Source: Desulfobacteraceae bacterium (GTDB lineage: Bacteria > Desulfobacterota > Desulfobacteria > Desulfobacterales > Desulfosalsimonadaceae). Taken from it: 53,135 nt of DNA. This document shows positions 43,558-51,666 of this stretch, piece after piece (the first letter of the stretch is position 1; the number at the start of each line of letters is the position of its first letter). The DNA lies in assembly GCA_011389935.1 (NCBI GenBank), contig JAABTJ010000021.1, forward strand, positions 1-53,135, in the 5' to 3' direction. Made by a program: the position numbers and the translations under genes. The notes under the pieces were generated by a model, which saw nothing but the letters and a program-made list of their open reading frames with translations, was not told the DNA's origin and searched no databases.

Positions 43558-44469
43558 ATGTCAGTTAACCGGTTTTTCACAATTTTTTGTATTGTGCTGC
43601 TGGGGATGATGCTTTTCCTTCCCGGCACCGCCGCCGCTGAAAAAGAAGTCACCGTTGGCGGGAAAAACTTCACGGAGCAGTATATCCTGGCCGATTTTGC
43701 CCGGATTCTGCTGGAAGAAAACGGGTTCGATGTCAATATGCAGACCGGCGTCGGGTCTTCGGTCGCCCGGCAGGCGCTGGAGCATGGGCAGATCGACATG
43801 TATTTTGAATATACCGGCACCGGCTATACCGTGTTCTACGATCAGGACGACCAAAGCGTCATGAGCGACGCAGACAAGGTCTACCAGTGGGTCAAAGACG
43901 CGGACGCGAAAAAGGGCCTGGTCTGGCTGGAGCCCCTCGAATTCAACAATACGTATACCCTGCTCATGCGCGGGGACCATGCCGAAAAGATTGGCATCGA
44001 GTCCATCAGCGATTTGGCGGCGTACATGAACGAAAACCCGGACAAGCTTACCATCGGCGTTAATGCGGAGTTCTGGGAGCGGCCGGACGGGTTCAAGCCC
44101 CTGATGAAGCTCTATGACTTCCAGGTCCCCTACGGCAAGATCCGCCGCATGGACTCCGGTCTGGTCTACCAGGCCCTGCGCGACGGAAACGTGGACGTTT
44201 CCATGGGGTTTGCCACCGACGGCCGAATCGCGGCATTTGGTTTCGTGGTTCTCGAGGACGACAAGAACTATTTCCCGACCTACAACCCGTCCCTGGTGGT
44301 TCGCGAGGATACACTGAAAAAATATCCCGAGATCGAAGAGATTTTCAAGCCACTGGGTGAAAAACTGACCACCACGGAGATGCAGAAGCTCAACGGCCGG
44401 GTGGATTTGGACAACGCGGACGTTGGAAGGGCGGCACGGAAATGGCTGGAAGAAAACGGCCTGATCTGA
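43558..44469 (+). CDS. Glycine betaine/choline-type periplasmic binding protein (OpuCC/OsmF-like)
   Basis: About 303 residues with a signal peptide (basic start, hydrophobic core about 8-22, cut near TAAA-EKE). There is no lipobox cysteine, so it is free in the periplasm. The mature start VGGKNFTEQYILADFARILLEE region (GGKNFTEQYILADF) and MYFEYTGTGYT are hallmarks of the OpuCC/YehZ quaternary-amine-binding group. AAAGGAGG precedes the ATG at 43558. It ends the transporter unit, before a terminator. Confidence 0.9.
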   Translation: MSVNRFFTIFCIVLLGMMLFLPGTAAAEKEVTVGGKNFTEQYILADFARILLEENGFDVNMQTGVGSSVARQALEHGQIDMYFEYTGTGYTVFYDQDDQSVMSDADKVYQWVKDADAKKGLVWLEPLEFNNTYTLLMRGDHAEKIGIESISDLAAYMNENPDKLTIGVNAEFWERPDGFKPLMKLYDFQVPYGKIRRMDSGLVYQALRDGNVDVSMGFATDGRIAAFGFVVLEDDKNYFPTYNPSLVVREDTLKKYPEIEEIFKPLGEKLTTTEMQKLNGRVDLDNADVGRAARKWLEENGLI

Positions 44470-44496
44470 TGCCTTTTTTCTGGAATTGAAGCAGGC

Positions 44497-44526
44497 AAAA
44501 GCCGAAGAATCCTTTCTTCGGCTTTT
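44497..44526 (+). terminator. Intrinsic terminator after the transporter operon
   Basis: Perfect 11-bp arms aaaagccgaag (44497-44507) and cttcggctttt (44516-44526) with an 8-nt loop, followed by g-tttt. It begins 28 nt after the binding-protein stop and isolates the next gene. Confidence 0.85.
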
Positions 44527-44571
44527 GTTTTGTCATATATTGCATTTTCGGGTATCCTTCTCCTCCATAAT

Positions 44572-44637
44572 GGCACCCCTTGCGGTTGCCCGGAGGTTTC
44601 CGAATATTTTTCCGTAGGGGCACCCCTGCGGGTGCCC
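44572..44637. repeat. Interspersed repeat R2, rearranged copy
   Basis: Two R2 half-sites in direct orientation: ggcaccccttgcggttgccc (44572-44591) and ccgtaggggcacccctgcgg onward (44612-44637). Unlike the copy at 32721, they do not form the long hairpin and the tail is absent. Confidence 0.65.
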
Positions 44638-44692
44638 TTGCATTGTTGCCGTATTTACCGATAAGCCATCTCAACATGGGGCAGAACATTTC

Positions 44693-47600
44693 ATGTGCGG
44701 AATCGTCGCCTATTTCGGCCGGGCGGAAAACCCCCTGACGCGGATTTTGACCGGGATGTGGTCCATTATTTACCGGGCGCCGGACAGCACTGGCGTGGCC
44801 ATGTTCGGAGACGAATTGTCCCCCGTGCGCACCCGGAAGGCGCTGGGATCGGTCCAGGACCTGGTCGAAGTGCTCAATGAAAAGCCCCTGTACATGCGTT
44901 CCAGCGCCGACCTTGCCGCAGGCCTTGTCAATGCGGATCATGGGCATGCGGAATGGCAGGAAGTCCGGCGCAGGCTGCTTCGCCTCGAAGGGCTTTCCAC
45001 GGAAGACCTGGAAAGCAAGGAAAAGGGGGAACTGCCGTATATCCATTGGGCCGGGCTGACGGATCGAGAGCGGGAGAGAAGCCTCGTACCGGGCATGGTC
45101 GGGCGGCCGGGAACGGGGTCCGGTGTTACGATTCATTCCAAAAAAGATTTTCGCCGGACCATTGAGCACTTGATGTTCGATCACGATCTCCCCCCCCTGG
45201 TCGTCAAGTCGGTGTTCCGCCATTTTCTGAGTCGATCCCTGCAGGCCATGTCCGAGACAGAGGCGGGAACGCCGCCCCATCCGGAAACGGTGATGCGGAC
45301 GTTCGATCTCCTGTTTGACAATGCCACCGAGTTTGAAAGCACGCCCTCAGCAGAGCCGGAGCCGGAGGAGAAGGAAAACCGCCATCCCAGTGCCAGGCGG
45401 TACGTGTGGCGGGCGTTGCTGAAAAAAACCATCCCCCTTCCCGCGGACTACGACATTGACGGCGTTCGCCGGCTTTTCTGCTGCCTGGACAGCCTGGTGA
45501 TGAGCCGGCTGGGGCGGCAGCCCGACCTTGACGAACGCGTGCACAAAACCATGACAAAGCGGTTTCAGGAAGCGGGCAGGGGCGCCCCCGCGCCATGGCA
45601 AACCCTGTACCGGGCGGAACGGGCGCTCAATGTCTACGGTATTGCTGCCTCTTCTGTGTACAGCGTTCTTTTCCGGGAGCACGACGGCCTCTACAGCCGG
45701 CAATTGCCGGGCATGTCCCCGGAGGAAGGCGTGGTCCCGGGGCAAACGGTGCCGGGACATCTCGCTTCCCTTGGACAGCCGATTCTCGCCCATGGCCGCT
45801 GGGCATTGCAGTCCCAGGTCACCCTGCGAAACACCCACCCCTTCGTGGACCAGCAGCGCATTCGGTCTGCCTGCATCAACGGGCAGTTCAGCAGTGAAGT
45901 GGAGCGCCGCGTCCACCGGTTTTTGACGAAAGTGGCAAACATCAGGCTTCGAAGCGAAAATTCCACCGAGTACTTTGTACAGCTCTGGGGCTACTATGCC
46001 GGCGTCCTGTCAATGGAGAAAACCCGCAGCGAATCCATCCGGGAGCAGGTGAGCCTGGGGCTGGACGACCTGGCCGTGGGCACCCATAGCATCGACTACC
46101 AGTTGTTTTACCGGCTCCGGGATGCAAGCCCGGAAGTTATCGAGGAAAGAGCGTTTATCCTGGCCATGCAGGTCATGATCCAGGACGGGGGGCAGGTGGC
46201 CGTTGCCGGCATGAGCCTGCTCTCTCCGCATCGCCTGTTTGCGGCCAGCCACAACCGGCCGCTTTTCGTGGTGCAGCGCAAGCAGGGCAGCGAGGTGATG
46301 CTGGTATCGGATGTGAATGCGGCCCTGGGGCTTTTTTCCCAGCGACAGATCCAGAAATCCGCCAGAAAGCTCAAAAACCGCCAGCATCCCGCCCGGGAGG
46401 CTCTTTCGAAGCAGTTCGAGGTCATGGTCACACCGATGCAGGGGGAATCGCTTTTCGCCCGGGTGGAAAGCCGCCAGGTTCAAAACCGGATCCGATACAG
46501 CGTCAGGATCATGGATTTTACCGGACAGGAGCATTCGGATATCGACCCGTTTTACACCCGCCTGTCGCCGGTGCAGATCAAGCGGAGCCTCAACCGGACC
46601 TTTTACGAAATGCACCTTCGGGAAATACCGGCATGCCTGGAGGAGATTCTGGAGGCGTACCTCCCGGCATCCGAAAAACCGGATCTTGCCCGTTTCGGCA
46701 TTAACCGGCGTTTGCTGACCCGTCGTTTCGGAAGCGGGCTGTCCTCCCTGCGCCGCCTGTTTCTTGTGGGAATCGGCTCTTCCTGGCATGCCGCGTGCAT
46801 GGCCAAGAACATGGTACGCTCGCTGATTCCGGAGATGCCCGTGGTGGTGTTGAGCCCCGTGGAAGTCGAAGACATCGCCCGAACCATTGACGCGGACCGC
46901 GACCTGGTGGTCTGCCTCAGCTGGTCCGGGACCACCGCGGACATGGTGCAGTTTGCCAAGGATGTTCACCGGCAGCACATCGTTGCCGTGGGGATTACGG
47001 AAAAACCGTTTTCCGACATGGCCCTTGTCCTCCGAAAGAGCGGCGGCGTATTCCCGGTGTTCAGCGGGGAGGAGGTGACCGTGAGCGCCGTCAAAAGCCT
47101 CTTGTGCATGCTTCTCGGCCTGGAGGGTTTCTGCCTGGCGTTGCTTCATGAACTGGGGCATTGGGAGAAAGCCGAATTTGTCGCATCCCGCATGAAGACC
47201 CTGCCGGACGCCGTTCGGGAGGTGCTGCAAAACCCCCGGCTGCGCGAATGGAGCCGAAGCCGGAGCAACGCCTATAACCACAGCATGTGCCACCTGGTTC
47301 TGGATACCCAGCATTCCGTGGGAACCGGCATGGAAATCGCGCTCAAGCTGGAGGAAAACAGCTGGCTCTCCATGGGGAAGACGTTCGATTTCCGGGATGT
47401 GGAAACCGCGGTCTTTTCCCACTGGAGACCCAACAACCTGATCCTTGTCAATGCCACCAACATGGTCCGGCTGCAGGAAGCCATGGCCTGCATGAAACGG
47501 CTCCATGCAGCGGGCCTGGACTATGCTCTGGTCTCCTTTGAGCACGAATACCTGGACCACATGCGGGAGGTGGGCGGGGTCGACCCCGTGTGCCTGCCCA

Positions 47601-49153
47601 AGGTGGATGATATGCTCCAGCCGTTCGTGGATCTGGTTTTTTACATGCGCTTCGGGCTGGATTTCGGTCTGGCCCATGGTCGTCTGCCCGGGGAGTTTCC
47701 CAGAAACCGTGCCAAGTCCGTCACCGCGGGGCGGAGCCGGCCTGCCGAGGCGCCGGGCCCGGGCCGGGAGATCGCCGATTTGGGGCATAAAAACGAAAAA
47801 TGGGAAGCCCTGCCGGACATGGCGGATCCGCTTGCGGCGTTGAACCGGGTGTCGTACTGGGAAGAAAGAAAGGGAGTAGCCGGCTGGGAAGGGGATCTGT
47901 ACCGGGATTTGCGCGGATTGTGCAGCCTTCTCCGGGAAGGCGATGCTTTTGGAAAGATGCTGGACATTCCGGACGAACGGATGCGGGAGCTGGCCGGTTT
48001 TATCCTGGACCAGCTGACCGTGGACGGGGAGATCATTTTTCTCCCCCTGGACAAGGCGGCCCAATCGGCTGCCCGGACGCTGGCCCGGTACTGGACACAG
48101 CTTCTGGGCTGCTTTATCCGGGTGGAATCCCCGGCCGCCCGTTTGCATACCGCGGGTGGCGACGCCCTGGTGATCCTTTTGGCATCCTATGAACCGGACG
48201 ACTACGTGCTGGAAAATGTCCTGCCGGACCTGGAACAGAATTTTATCTGGATCGGCCCCCCCATCGATGAATATTTTGCCCGGGTGTTTACCCGGCTTGG
48301 AACATATGCCCCCCTCCTGCCGGACGGCCTGCGCTGCCGGCAGGACCTGCTCTATGCGGCCCTGTCCCTGTTTTTCACCCGGATTCTGGCGGAGCGGAGG
48401 CCGGGATGGGCGGACGTGCTGCGGCGGCATTTCAGCCTGTCCGGCCTGGCCGTGGCCGCCACCTTGAACGACAGGTCTCTCTGGAAGCAGATCAACGATG
48501 CCGTTTATGCGGACCGGGGCTACGAAACCGCCCTGTTTATCGGTCCGGCAACCGGAAACGGCGCGGCCTGGGTGCGCCGGTTTGACCGGTACGGCCGCAC
48601 ATTGCTGGAATGGTACGATTTTGGATTTGCCGCCCACGGTCCCCTGGTCACCGTGGACAACCGGGTCGCAGAAAAGTTCGTCGCCTTGGGAAGCCGGCAG
48701 GAGTTGGCCGGGGTCTATGGGGAAAAGCGGGTTCGCGCCTGGGAGAAGAAATATTTCCAGGGGCGCTCCCTGGACAATGTATTCGGACGGGATGCCGTCC
48801 CCCCGGAGCAGGCGCCGGTTTCGCCGTTTTACGCCCAACGCCAGTGGTACCTCCCCGAACTCAAGGCGGGATATGACTGCGGGCTGGACAACCCGGTCAT
48901 CATCGACGCCACCTCCGAGCGGTCCTTCGGCCAGGCCCTGGATGAATTGTCCACTTTCGGATGCCGCTTTGCCCGCATGACCGTCATCTCCCAGGGGGCG
49001 TTTTCCACCGCAGGCCGGCTGTCCGCCTTTAACCCGCACCCCCTGAGCCACCTGCTCCTTTTGCCGGACCTGGGTGAACCGTTTTCGGACTTGCTGCTCC
49101 CCTTTTTGCAGACGCTTATCAGTACCGCCATGGCCGCGCGAACAAATTCGTAG
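44693..49153 (+). CDS. Giant GlmS-like protein: split glutamine amidotransferase plus two SIS-domain pairs
   Basis: A 1486-residue relative of glucosamine-6-phosphate synthase (GlmS, about 609). The start is fixed by MCGIVAYFG with Cys2 as N-terminal nucleophile. YRAPDSTG (27-34) and AHGRWAL (366-372), about 40 residues apart in GlmS, are separated by about 330 here. Oxyanion Asn396-Gly397 and His382 remain, but the glutamine contacts matching GlmS Thr76, His77 and Asp123 are Leu372, Gln373 and Ser424. The first SIS pair (about 640-1010) keeps Ser697, Ser743, Ser745, Thr748, Glu881, Lys885, Glu888 and Lys1008, but the His504 equivalent is Glu904. A further SIS-like pair (about 1110-1486) has AAHGPL with His1315 but lacks the base glutamate. 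Function is unknown; an amino-sugar or isomerase role is inferred. Confidence 0.8.
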   Translation: MCGIVAYFGRAENPLTRILTGMWSIIYRAPDSTGVAMFGDELSPVRTRKALGSVQDLVEVLNEKPLYMRSSADLAAGLVNADHGHAEWQEVRRRLLRLEGLSTEDLESKEKGELPYIHWAGLTDRERERSLVPGMVGRPGTGSGVTIHSKKDFRRTIEHLMFDHDLPPLVVKSVFRHFLSRSLQAMSETEAGTPPHPETVMRTFDLLFDNATEFESTPSAEPEPEEKENRHPSARRYVWRALLKKTIPLPADYDIDGVRRLFCCLDSLVMSRLGRQPDLDERVHKTMTKRFQEAGRGAPAPWQTLYRAERALNVYGIAASSVYSVLFREHDGLYSRQLPGMSPEEGVVPGQTVPGHLASLGQPILAHGRWALQSQVTLRNTHPFVDQQRIRSACINGQFSSEVERRVHRFLTKVANIRLRSENSTEYFVQLWGYYAGVLSMEKTRSESIREQVSLGLDDLAVGTHSIDYQLFYRLRDASPEVIEERAFILAMQVMIQDGGQVAVAGMSLLSPHRLFAASHNRPLFVVQRKQGSEVMLVSDVNAALGLFSQRQIQKSARKLKNRQHPAREALSKQFEVMVTPMQGESLFARVESRQVQNRIRYSVRIMDFTGQEHSDIDPFYTRLSPVQIKRSLNRTFYEMHLREIPACLEEILEAYLPASEKPDLARFGINRRLLTRRFGSGLSSLRRLFLVGIGSSWHAACMAKNMVRSLIPEMPVVVLSPVEVEDIARTIDADRDLVVCLSWSGTTADMVQFAKDVHRQHIVAVGITEKPFSDMALVLRKSGGVFPVFSGEEVTVSAVKSLLCMLLGLEGFCLALLHELGHWEKAEFVASRMKTLPDAVREVLQNPRLREWSRSRSNAYNHSMCHLVLDTQHSVGTGMEIALKLEENSWLSMGKTFDFRDVETAVFSHWRPNNLILVNATNMVRLQEAMACMKRLHAAGLDYALVSFEHEYLDHMREVGGVDPVCLPKVDDMLQPFVDLVFYMRFGLDFGLAHGRLPGEFPRNRAKSVTAGRSRPAEAPGPGREIADLGHKNEKWEALPDMADPLAALNRVSYWEERKGVAGWEGDLYRDLRGLCSLLREGDAFGKMLDIPDERMRELAGFILDQLTVDGEIIFLPLDKAAQSAARTLARYWTQLLGCFIRVESPAARLHTAGGDALVILLASYEPDDYVLENVLPDLEQNFIWIGPPIDEYFARVFTRLGTYAPLLPDGLRCRQDLLYAALSLFFTRILAERRPGWADVLRRHFSLSGLAVAATLNDRSLWKQINDAVYADRGYETALFIGPATGNGAAWVRRFDRYGRTLLEWYDFGFAAHGPLVTVDNRVAEKFVALGSRQELAGVYGEKRVRAWEKKYFQGRSLDNVFGRDAVPPEQAPVSPFYAQRQWYLPELKAGYDCGLDNPVIIDATSERSFGQALDELSTFGCRFARMTVISQGAFSTAGRLSAFNPHPLSHLLLLPDLGEPFSDLLLPFLQTLISTAMAARTNS

Positions 49154-49191
49154 GCATGACGTTTCCCCGCGCCTTATTTTCAGCGCTTGCC

Positions 49192-49220
49192 TTGACAAAA
49201 CAGCGAAATAATGTATATGT
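49192..49220 (+). promoter_or_regulatory. Promoter of the toxin-antitoxin pair
   Basis: Perfect -35 TTGACA (49192-49197) with a TATATG-like -10 at 49214-49219 (16-nt spacer). The -10 lies inside the operator palindrome, so binding of the antitoxin would block RNA polymerase. Confidence 0.6.
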
Positions 49221-49234
49221 ATGATGTATACATT
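49210..49234. promoter_or_regulatory. Operator palindrome upstream of vapB
   Basis: Inverted repeat aatgtata (49210-49217) / tatacatt (49227-49234) with a 9-nt centre, 17 nt before the antitoxin start. Such sites are bound by ribbon-helix-helix antitoxins to repress their own operon. Confidence 0.65.
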
Positions 49235-49251
49235 AAACTGGGAGGTGTTGT

Positions 49252-49482
49252 ATGATACGAACACAAATTTACCTTACGGATAAGCAGCGCGCGAAACTTG
49301 CCGTAATTGCAAAAAATATGGGGAAAAAGCAGAGTGAAATCATTCGGGAGGCGATCGATCACCTTATTGATCAAACGAGTCAAAACCAAAAAAAAATGGC
49401 ATTGAGAGAAGCTGCCGGAATCTGGAAAAATCGAGATGACCTTCCTGATTTCAGGGCAATACGATCTGAATGGGACAGGTAA
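49252..49482 (+). CDS. vapB: Ribbon-helix-helix antitoxin (CopG/VapB type)
   Basis: A 76-residue protein. The first 45 residues form a ribbon-helix-helix DNA-binding domain (strand RTQIYLTD, helix DKQRAKLAVIAKNMG, then KKQSEIIREAIDHLI). The C-terminal part (AAGIWKNRDDLPDFRAIRSEWD) is the likely toxin-binding segment. GGGAGG lies 6 nt before the ATG. The toxin gene starts 5 nt after its stop, the usual arrangement. Confidence 0.9.
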   Translation: MIRTQIYLTDKQRAKLAVIAKNMGKKQSEIIREAIDHLIDQTSQNQKKMALREAAGIWKNRDDLPDFRAIRSEWDR

Positions 49483-49487
49483 TTGGC

Positions 49488-49871
49488 ATGTCGAACGCGA
49501 TACTTGTAGATACCGACGTATGGATTGATTTTTTGCGTGGCAACGATAAAGCCATCACTTTTATCGATGAACATTCCCCTCATATTATCCTCTCTCCAAT
49601 CGTTGTCGCTGAATTGTACGCAGGTGTGAAGGGCGCGAATGAACGATCGGTATTAGACAATTTTGTCTCCCTTTTCCGCGTCGTCCCAATAGACGCTGAG
49701 ATTGCAAAAGCCGGAGGGTTATACAAACGTGATTTTGGTAAATCTCATGGAGTTGGACTCGCGGATGCAATTTTAGCCGCTACAGCCGATAAAGAAAATG
49801 CTGAAGTAAAGACCCTCAATGTGAAGCATTACCCGATGTTTAAGGGCTTAAAGCCAGCTTTTAAAAAATGA
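49488..49871 (+). CDS. vapC: PIN-domain toxin (VapC family)
   Basis: A 127-residue PIN ribonuclease. The acidic metal-binding residues are in place: Asp in LVDTDVWIDFLRG near residue 8, Glu in SPIVVAELYAG near 43, and Asp in GVGLADAILAATAD near 93. By family these toxins cut tRNA or rRNA and are neutralised by the upstream antitoxin. The ATG at 49488 is the best start; the frame opens slightly earlier within vapB. Neighbouring sequence to the right is AT-rich and gene-free. Confidence 0.9.
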   Translation: MSNAILVDTDVWIDFLRGNDKAITFIDEHSPHIILSPIVVAELYAGVKGANERSVLDNFVSLFRVVPIDAEIAKAGGLYKRDFGKSHGVGLADAILAATADKENAEVKTLNVKHYPMFKGLKPAFKK

Positions 49872-50423
49872 TTGGAACCCATCTCAACATTCGGATTTCG
49901 GTTCATCCGCTTGTTTGAATTTCGTTTTTTCGAAATCGATATCGAAATCGAAAGAAAAGAATAGGTCACCCGGACACGAAAAGCCCGTTGGTTGCCGTAT
50001 TTCAAAAGGAATATGTCGTGTTCTGTGGATTTGAAAAAACCGATTTCGATTTCGATTATCCAACAAAGATTGGGCCGAAAGACGATTTTGAAATCTCCGC
50101 GTACGTGTTACGTGTGAAAATTCGTTACACCTGCATTCCCGTTTTTCTTCTTCCCCGCAACTCCCTGCAATAACACGATTTGCAACTCACCCGGATTGCC
50201 GCCAGGGATTTTGCAATTATCGCAATCGTTACAGCCCCTCGTTTTTTCCTTTCCGATCCCGGCCTTGCTTTTCATTTAAATTTCAATTTTTTAAACATAA
50301 AAATACATAAAAATCAATTTGTTATGTCTAAACAGGCCGTATCCGCACGGGTTGATAGATGTTTCGGCATACCCTTTGAAAGGTTTTCCGGTGAACATCA
50401 AACAAGCAGCAGGTACCTTCCTA
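49872..50423. other. AT-rich gene-free region with CGAAAT/CGATTT repeats
   Basis: About 550 nt without a credible gene between vapC and the pilin operon. It includes cgaaatcgatatcgaaatcg (49931 onward, to 49953) and cgatttcgatttcgat (50041-50056), an inverted pair about 90 nt apart. A 61-codon frame across the second block looks like repeat translation, not a protein. The base composition differs from the GC-rich neighbours, which fits a boundary of transferred DNA. The pilin promoter is expected near 50230-50400 but none is clear. Confidence 0.6.
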
Positions 50424-50906
50424 ATGGCAAAAAAATGCGGATTCACCCTTATCGAGCTTTGCGTGGTCATGGCGATCATCGCCGTTGCCGCCGCTGTTGC
50501 GGTGCCCAATCTGATCGCCCGGCGCGCCCAGCGCGACTGGACAAGCACGCTTTCCCAATCCGTTGCAATGATGAACAAGGCCCGGGTCTATGCGGTAAAA
50601 GAAAATACCCGAACGACCATTGTTTTTGACGCCAGTGAAAATGTTTTCAGGGCATTTGTGGATAATGACAGGGACCACACATACCATCCGGAGACGGACC
50701 GGCTGATCGGGGTTTATGAGATCCCCGCAAGTGTCTCCATCAGCAAAAGTACGTTTCCGGTGGCAAACCAGGAGGCGGGACGCCATTACTGTTCGTACAA
50801 TCCCCAGGGATTGCCCTTGCGTGCGGGGGCCATCGAACTGGCCGGTAAAACCGGGCAGAGCGGAAAGGTGATCCTTGCCATGAGCGGCAGGATCCGGGTT
50901 CAGTGA
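50424..50906 (+). CDS. fimT: Minor type IV pilin, FimT/GspH family
   Basis: About 160 residues with the class III prepilin signal MAKKCG-FTLIE: a 6-residue basic leader, cleavage after Gly, Glu at +5, then a hydrophobic helix (LCVVMAIIAVAAAVAVPNL). GspH/FimT-type pseudopilins help start the pilus fibre and can bind DNA. The ATG at 50424 gives the classical short leader. A GTG at 50391 with AAAGG 7 nt upstream would give a 17-residue leader and cannot be excluded. It begins a minor-pilin operon with pilW, pilV, pilX and a pilY1-like gene. Confidence 0.85.
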   Translation: MAKKCGFTLIELCVVMAIIAVAAAVAVPNLIARRAQRDWTSTLSQSVAMMNKARVYAVKENTRTTIVFDASENVFRAFVDNDRDHTYHPETDRLIGVYEIPASVSISKSTFPVANQEAGRHYCSYNPQGLPLRAGAIELAGKTGQSGKVILAMSGRIRVQ

Positions 50907-50934
50907 TGCTGTTGGACAACTCCGAAAGGATACG

Positions 50935-51648
50935 ATGAAATATCCCATTTTTGATTGCCGGGGCATCACCCTGGTGGAACTCCTGGTGGCCCTTGCCATG
51001 GGATCGATGCTTGTGGCGGCCGTGTACACGGTGTATGTCAACCAGATCCGGGGGCAGGCCCTCCAGGAGGCGATCCTGGACCTGCAGCAGGGGTTTCGCG
51101 CGGCCCTTCTGGTCATGAAAGACGAAATCCGGAGCGCGGGCGCCGATCCCACGGGGCAGGCGGGCGCGGAAATTCTCATAGCAATGCCCGATGAGCTTCA
51201 TTTCACCCGGGATGTCGTTCACGTCAGCGGCAGCGGCCGGTTTGACGGCGAAACCAGCGGCCCCAAGGAGGATATCCGCTATGCAATCAATTCCAGCGGC
51301 GCGCTGGGCCGGGAAACCTGCCGGCCGAAGAAGGGCGGCACAAAGACCTGCAGCGGCCTGCAGGCCATGGTGAACCATGTAGATGTGCTGGAGTTCCTGT
51401 ACCTCGATGAAACCGGCCAGAGGCTTACGTCTATGGAATTGCAGACCCATGCAGGGAGAAACCGCATCCGCCAGGTACAGATGACCATGGTTGCCCGCTT
51501 GGCAAATTCGGGCAGGGGACTGCTGAGCAGGTACACGGACAGGCGCATTTATACGAACCAGTTCGGCGAACCCCTGGTGGAAGAACCCTTTACCGACAAC
51601 AACCGGCGCCTGCTGCTCACAACCACCATTGCGCTGAGAAACCCCTAA
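50935..51648 (+). CDS. pilW: Minor type IV pilin, PilW family
   Basis: A 237-residue prepilin-like protein with signal MKYPIFDCRG-ITLVE (cleavage after Gly10, Glu at +5), a hydrophobic helix VALAMGSMLVAAVYTVYV, and the PilW-type segment GFRAALLVMKDEIRSAGADPTG (two short parts: GFRAALLVMKDE, IRSAGADPTG). Minor pilins of this group prime pilus assembly with PilY1. It lies 28 nt after fimT and 18 nt before pilV. Confidence 0.87.
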   Translation: MKYPIFDCRGITLVELLVALAMGSMLVAAVYTVYVNQIRGQALQEAILDLQQGFRAALLVMKDEIRSAGADPTGQAGAEILIAMPDELHFTRDVVHVSGSGRFDGETSGPKEDIRYAINSSGALGRETCRPKKGGTKTCSGLQAMVNHVDVLEFLYLDETGQRLTSMELQTHAGRNRIRQVQMTMVARLANSGRGLLSRYTDRRIYTNQFGEPLVEEPFTDNNRRLLLTTTIALRNP

Positions 51649-51666
51649 AAAATAAAAATCATTGCC

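Noticed and set aside
46010..49264. A 1084-codon open frame on the minus strand opposite the giant GlmS-like gene
   Set aside because: It is the antisense of a GC-rich gene with strong third-position bias; its translation is low-complexity (Gly/Gln/His/Arg-rich) with no motif, whereas the plus strand has clear domains.
49988..50173. A 61-codon frame in the AT-rich gap
   Set aside because: Its sequence derives from the CGATTT repeat block and no ribosome site or homologue-like pattern is seen.
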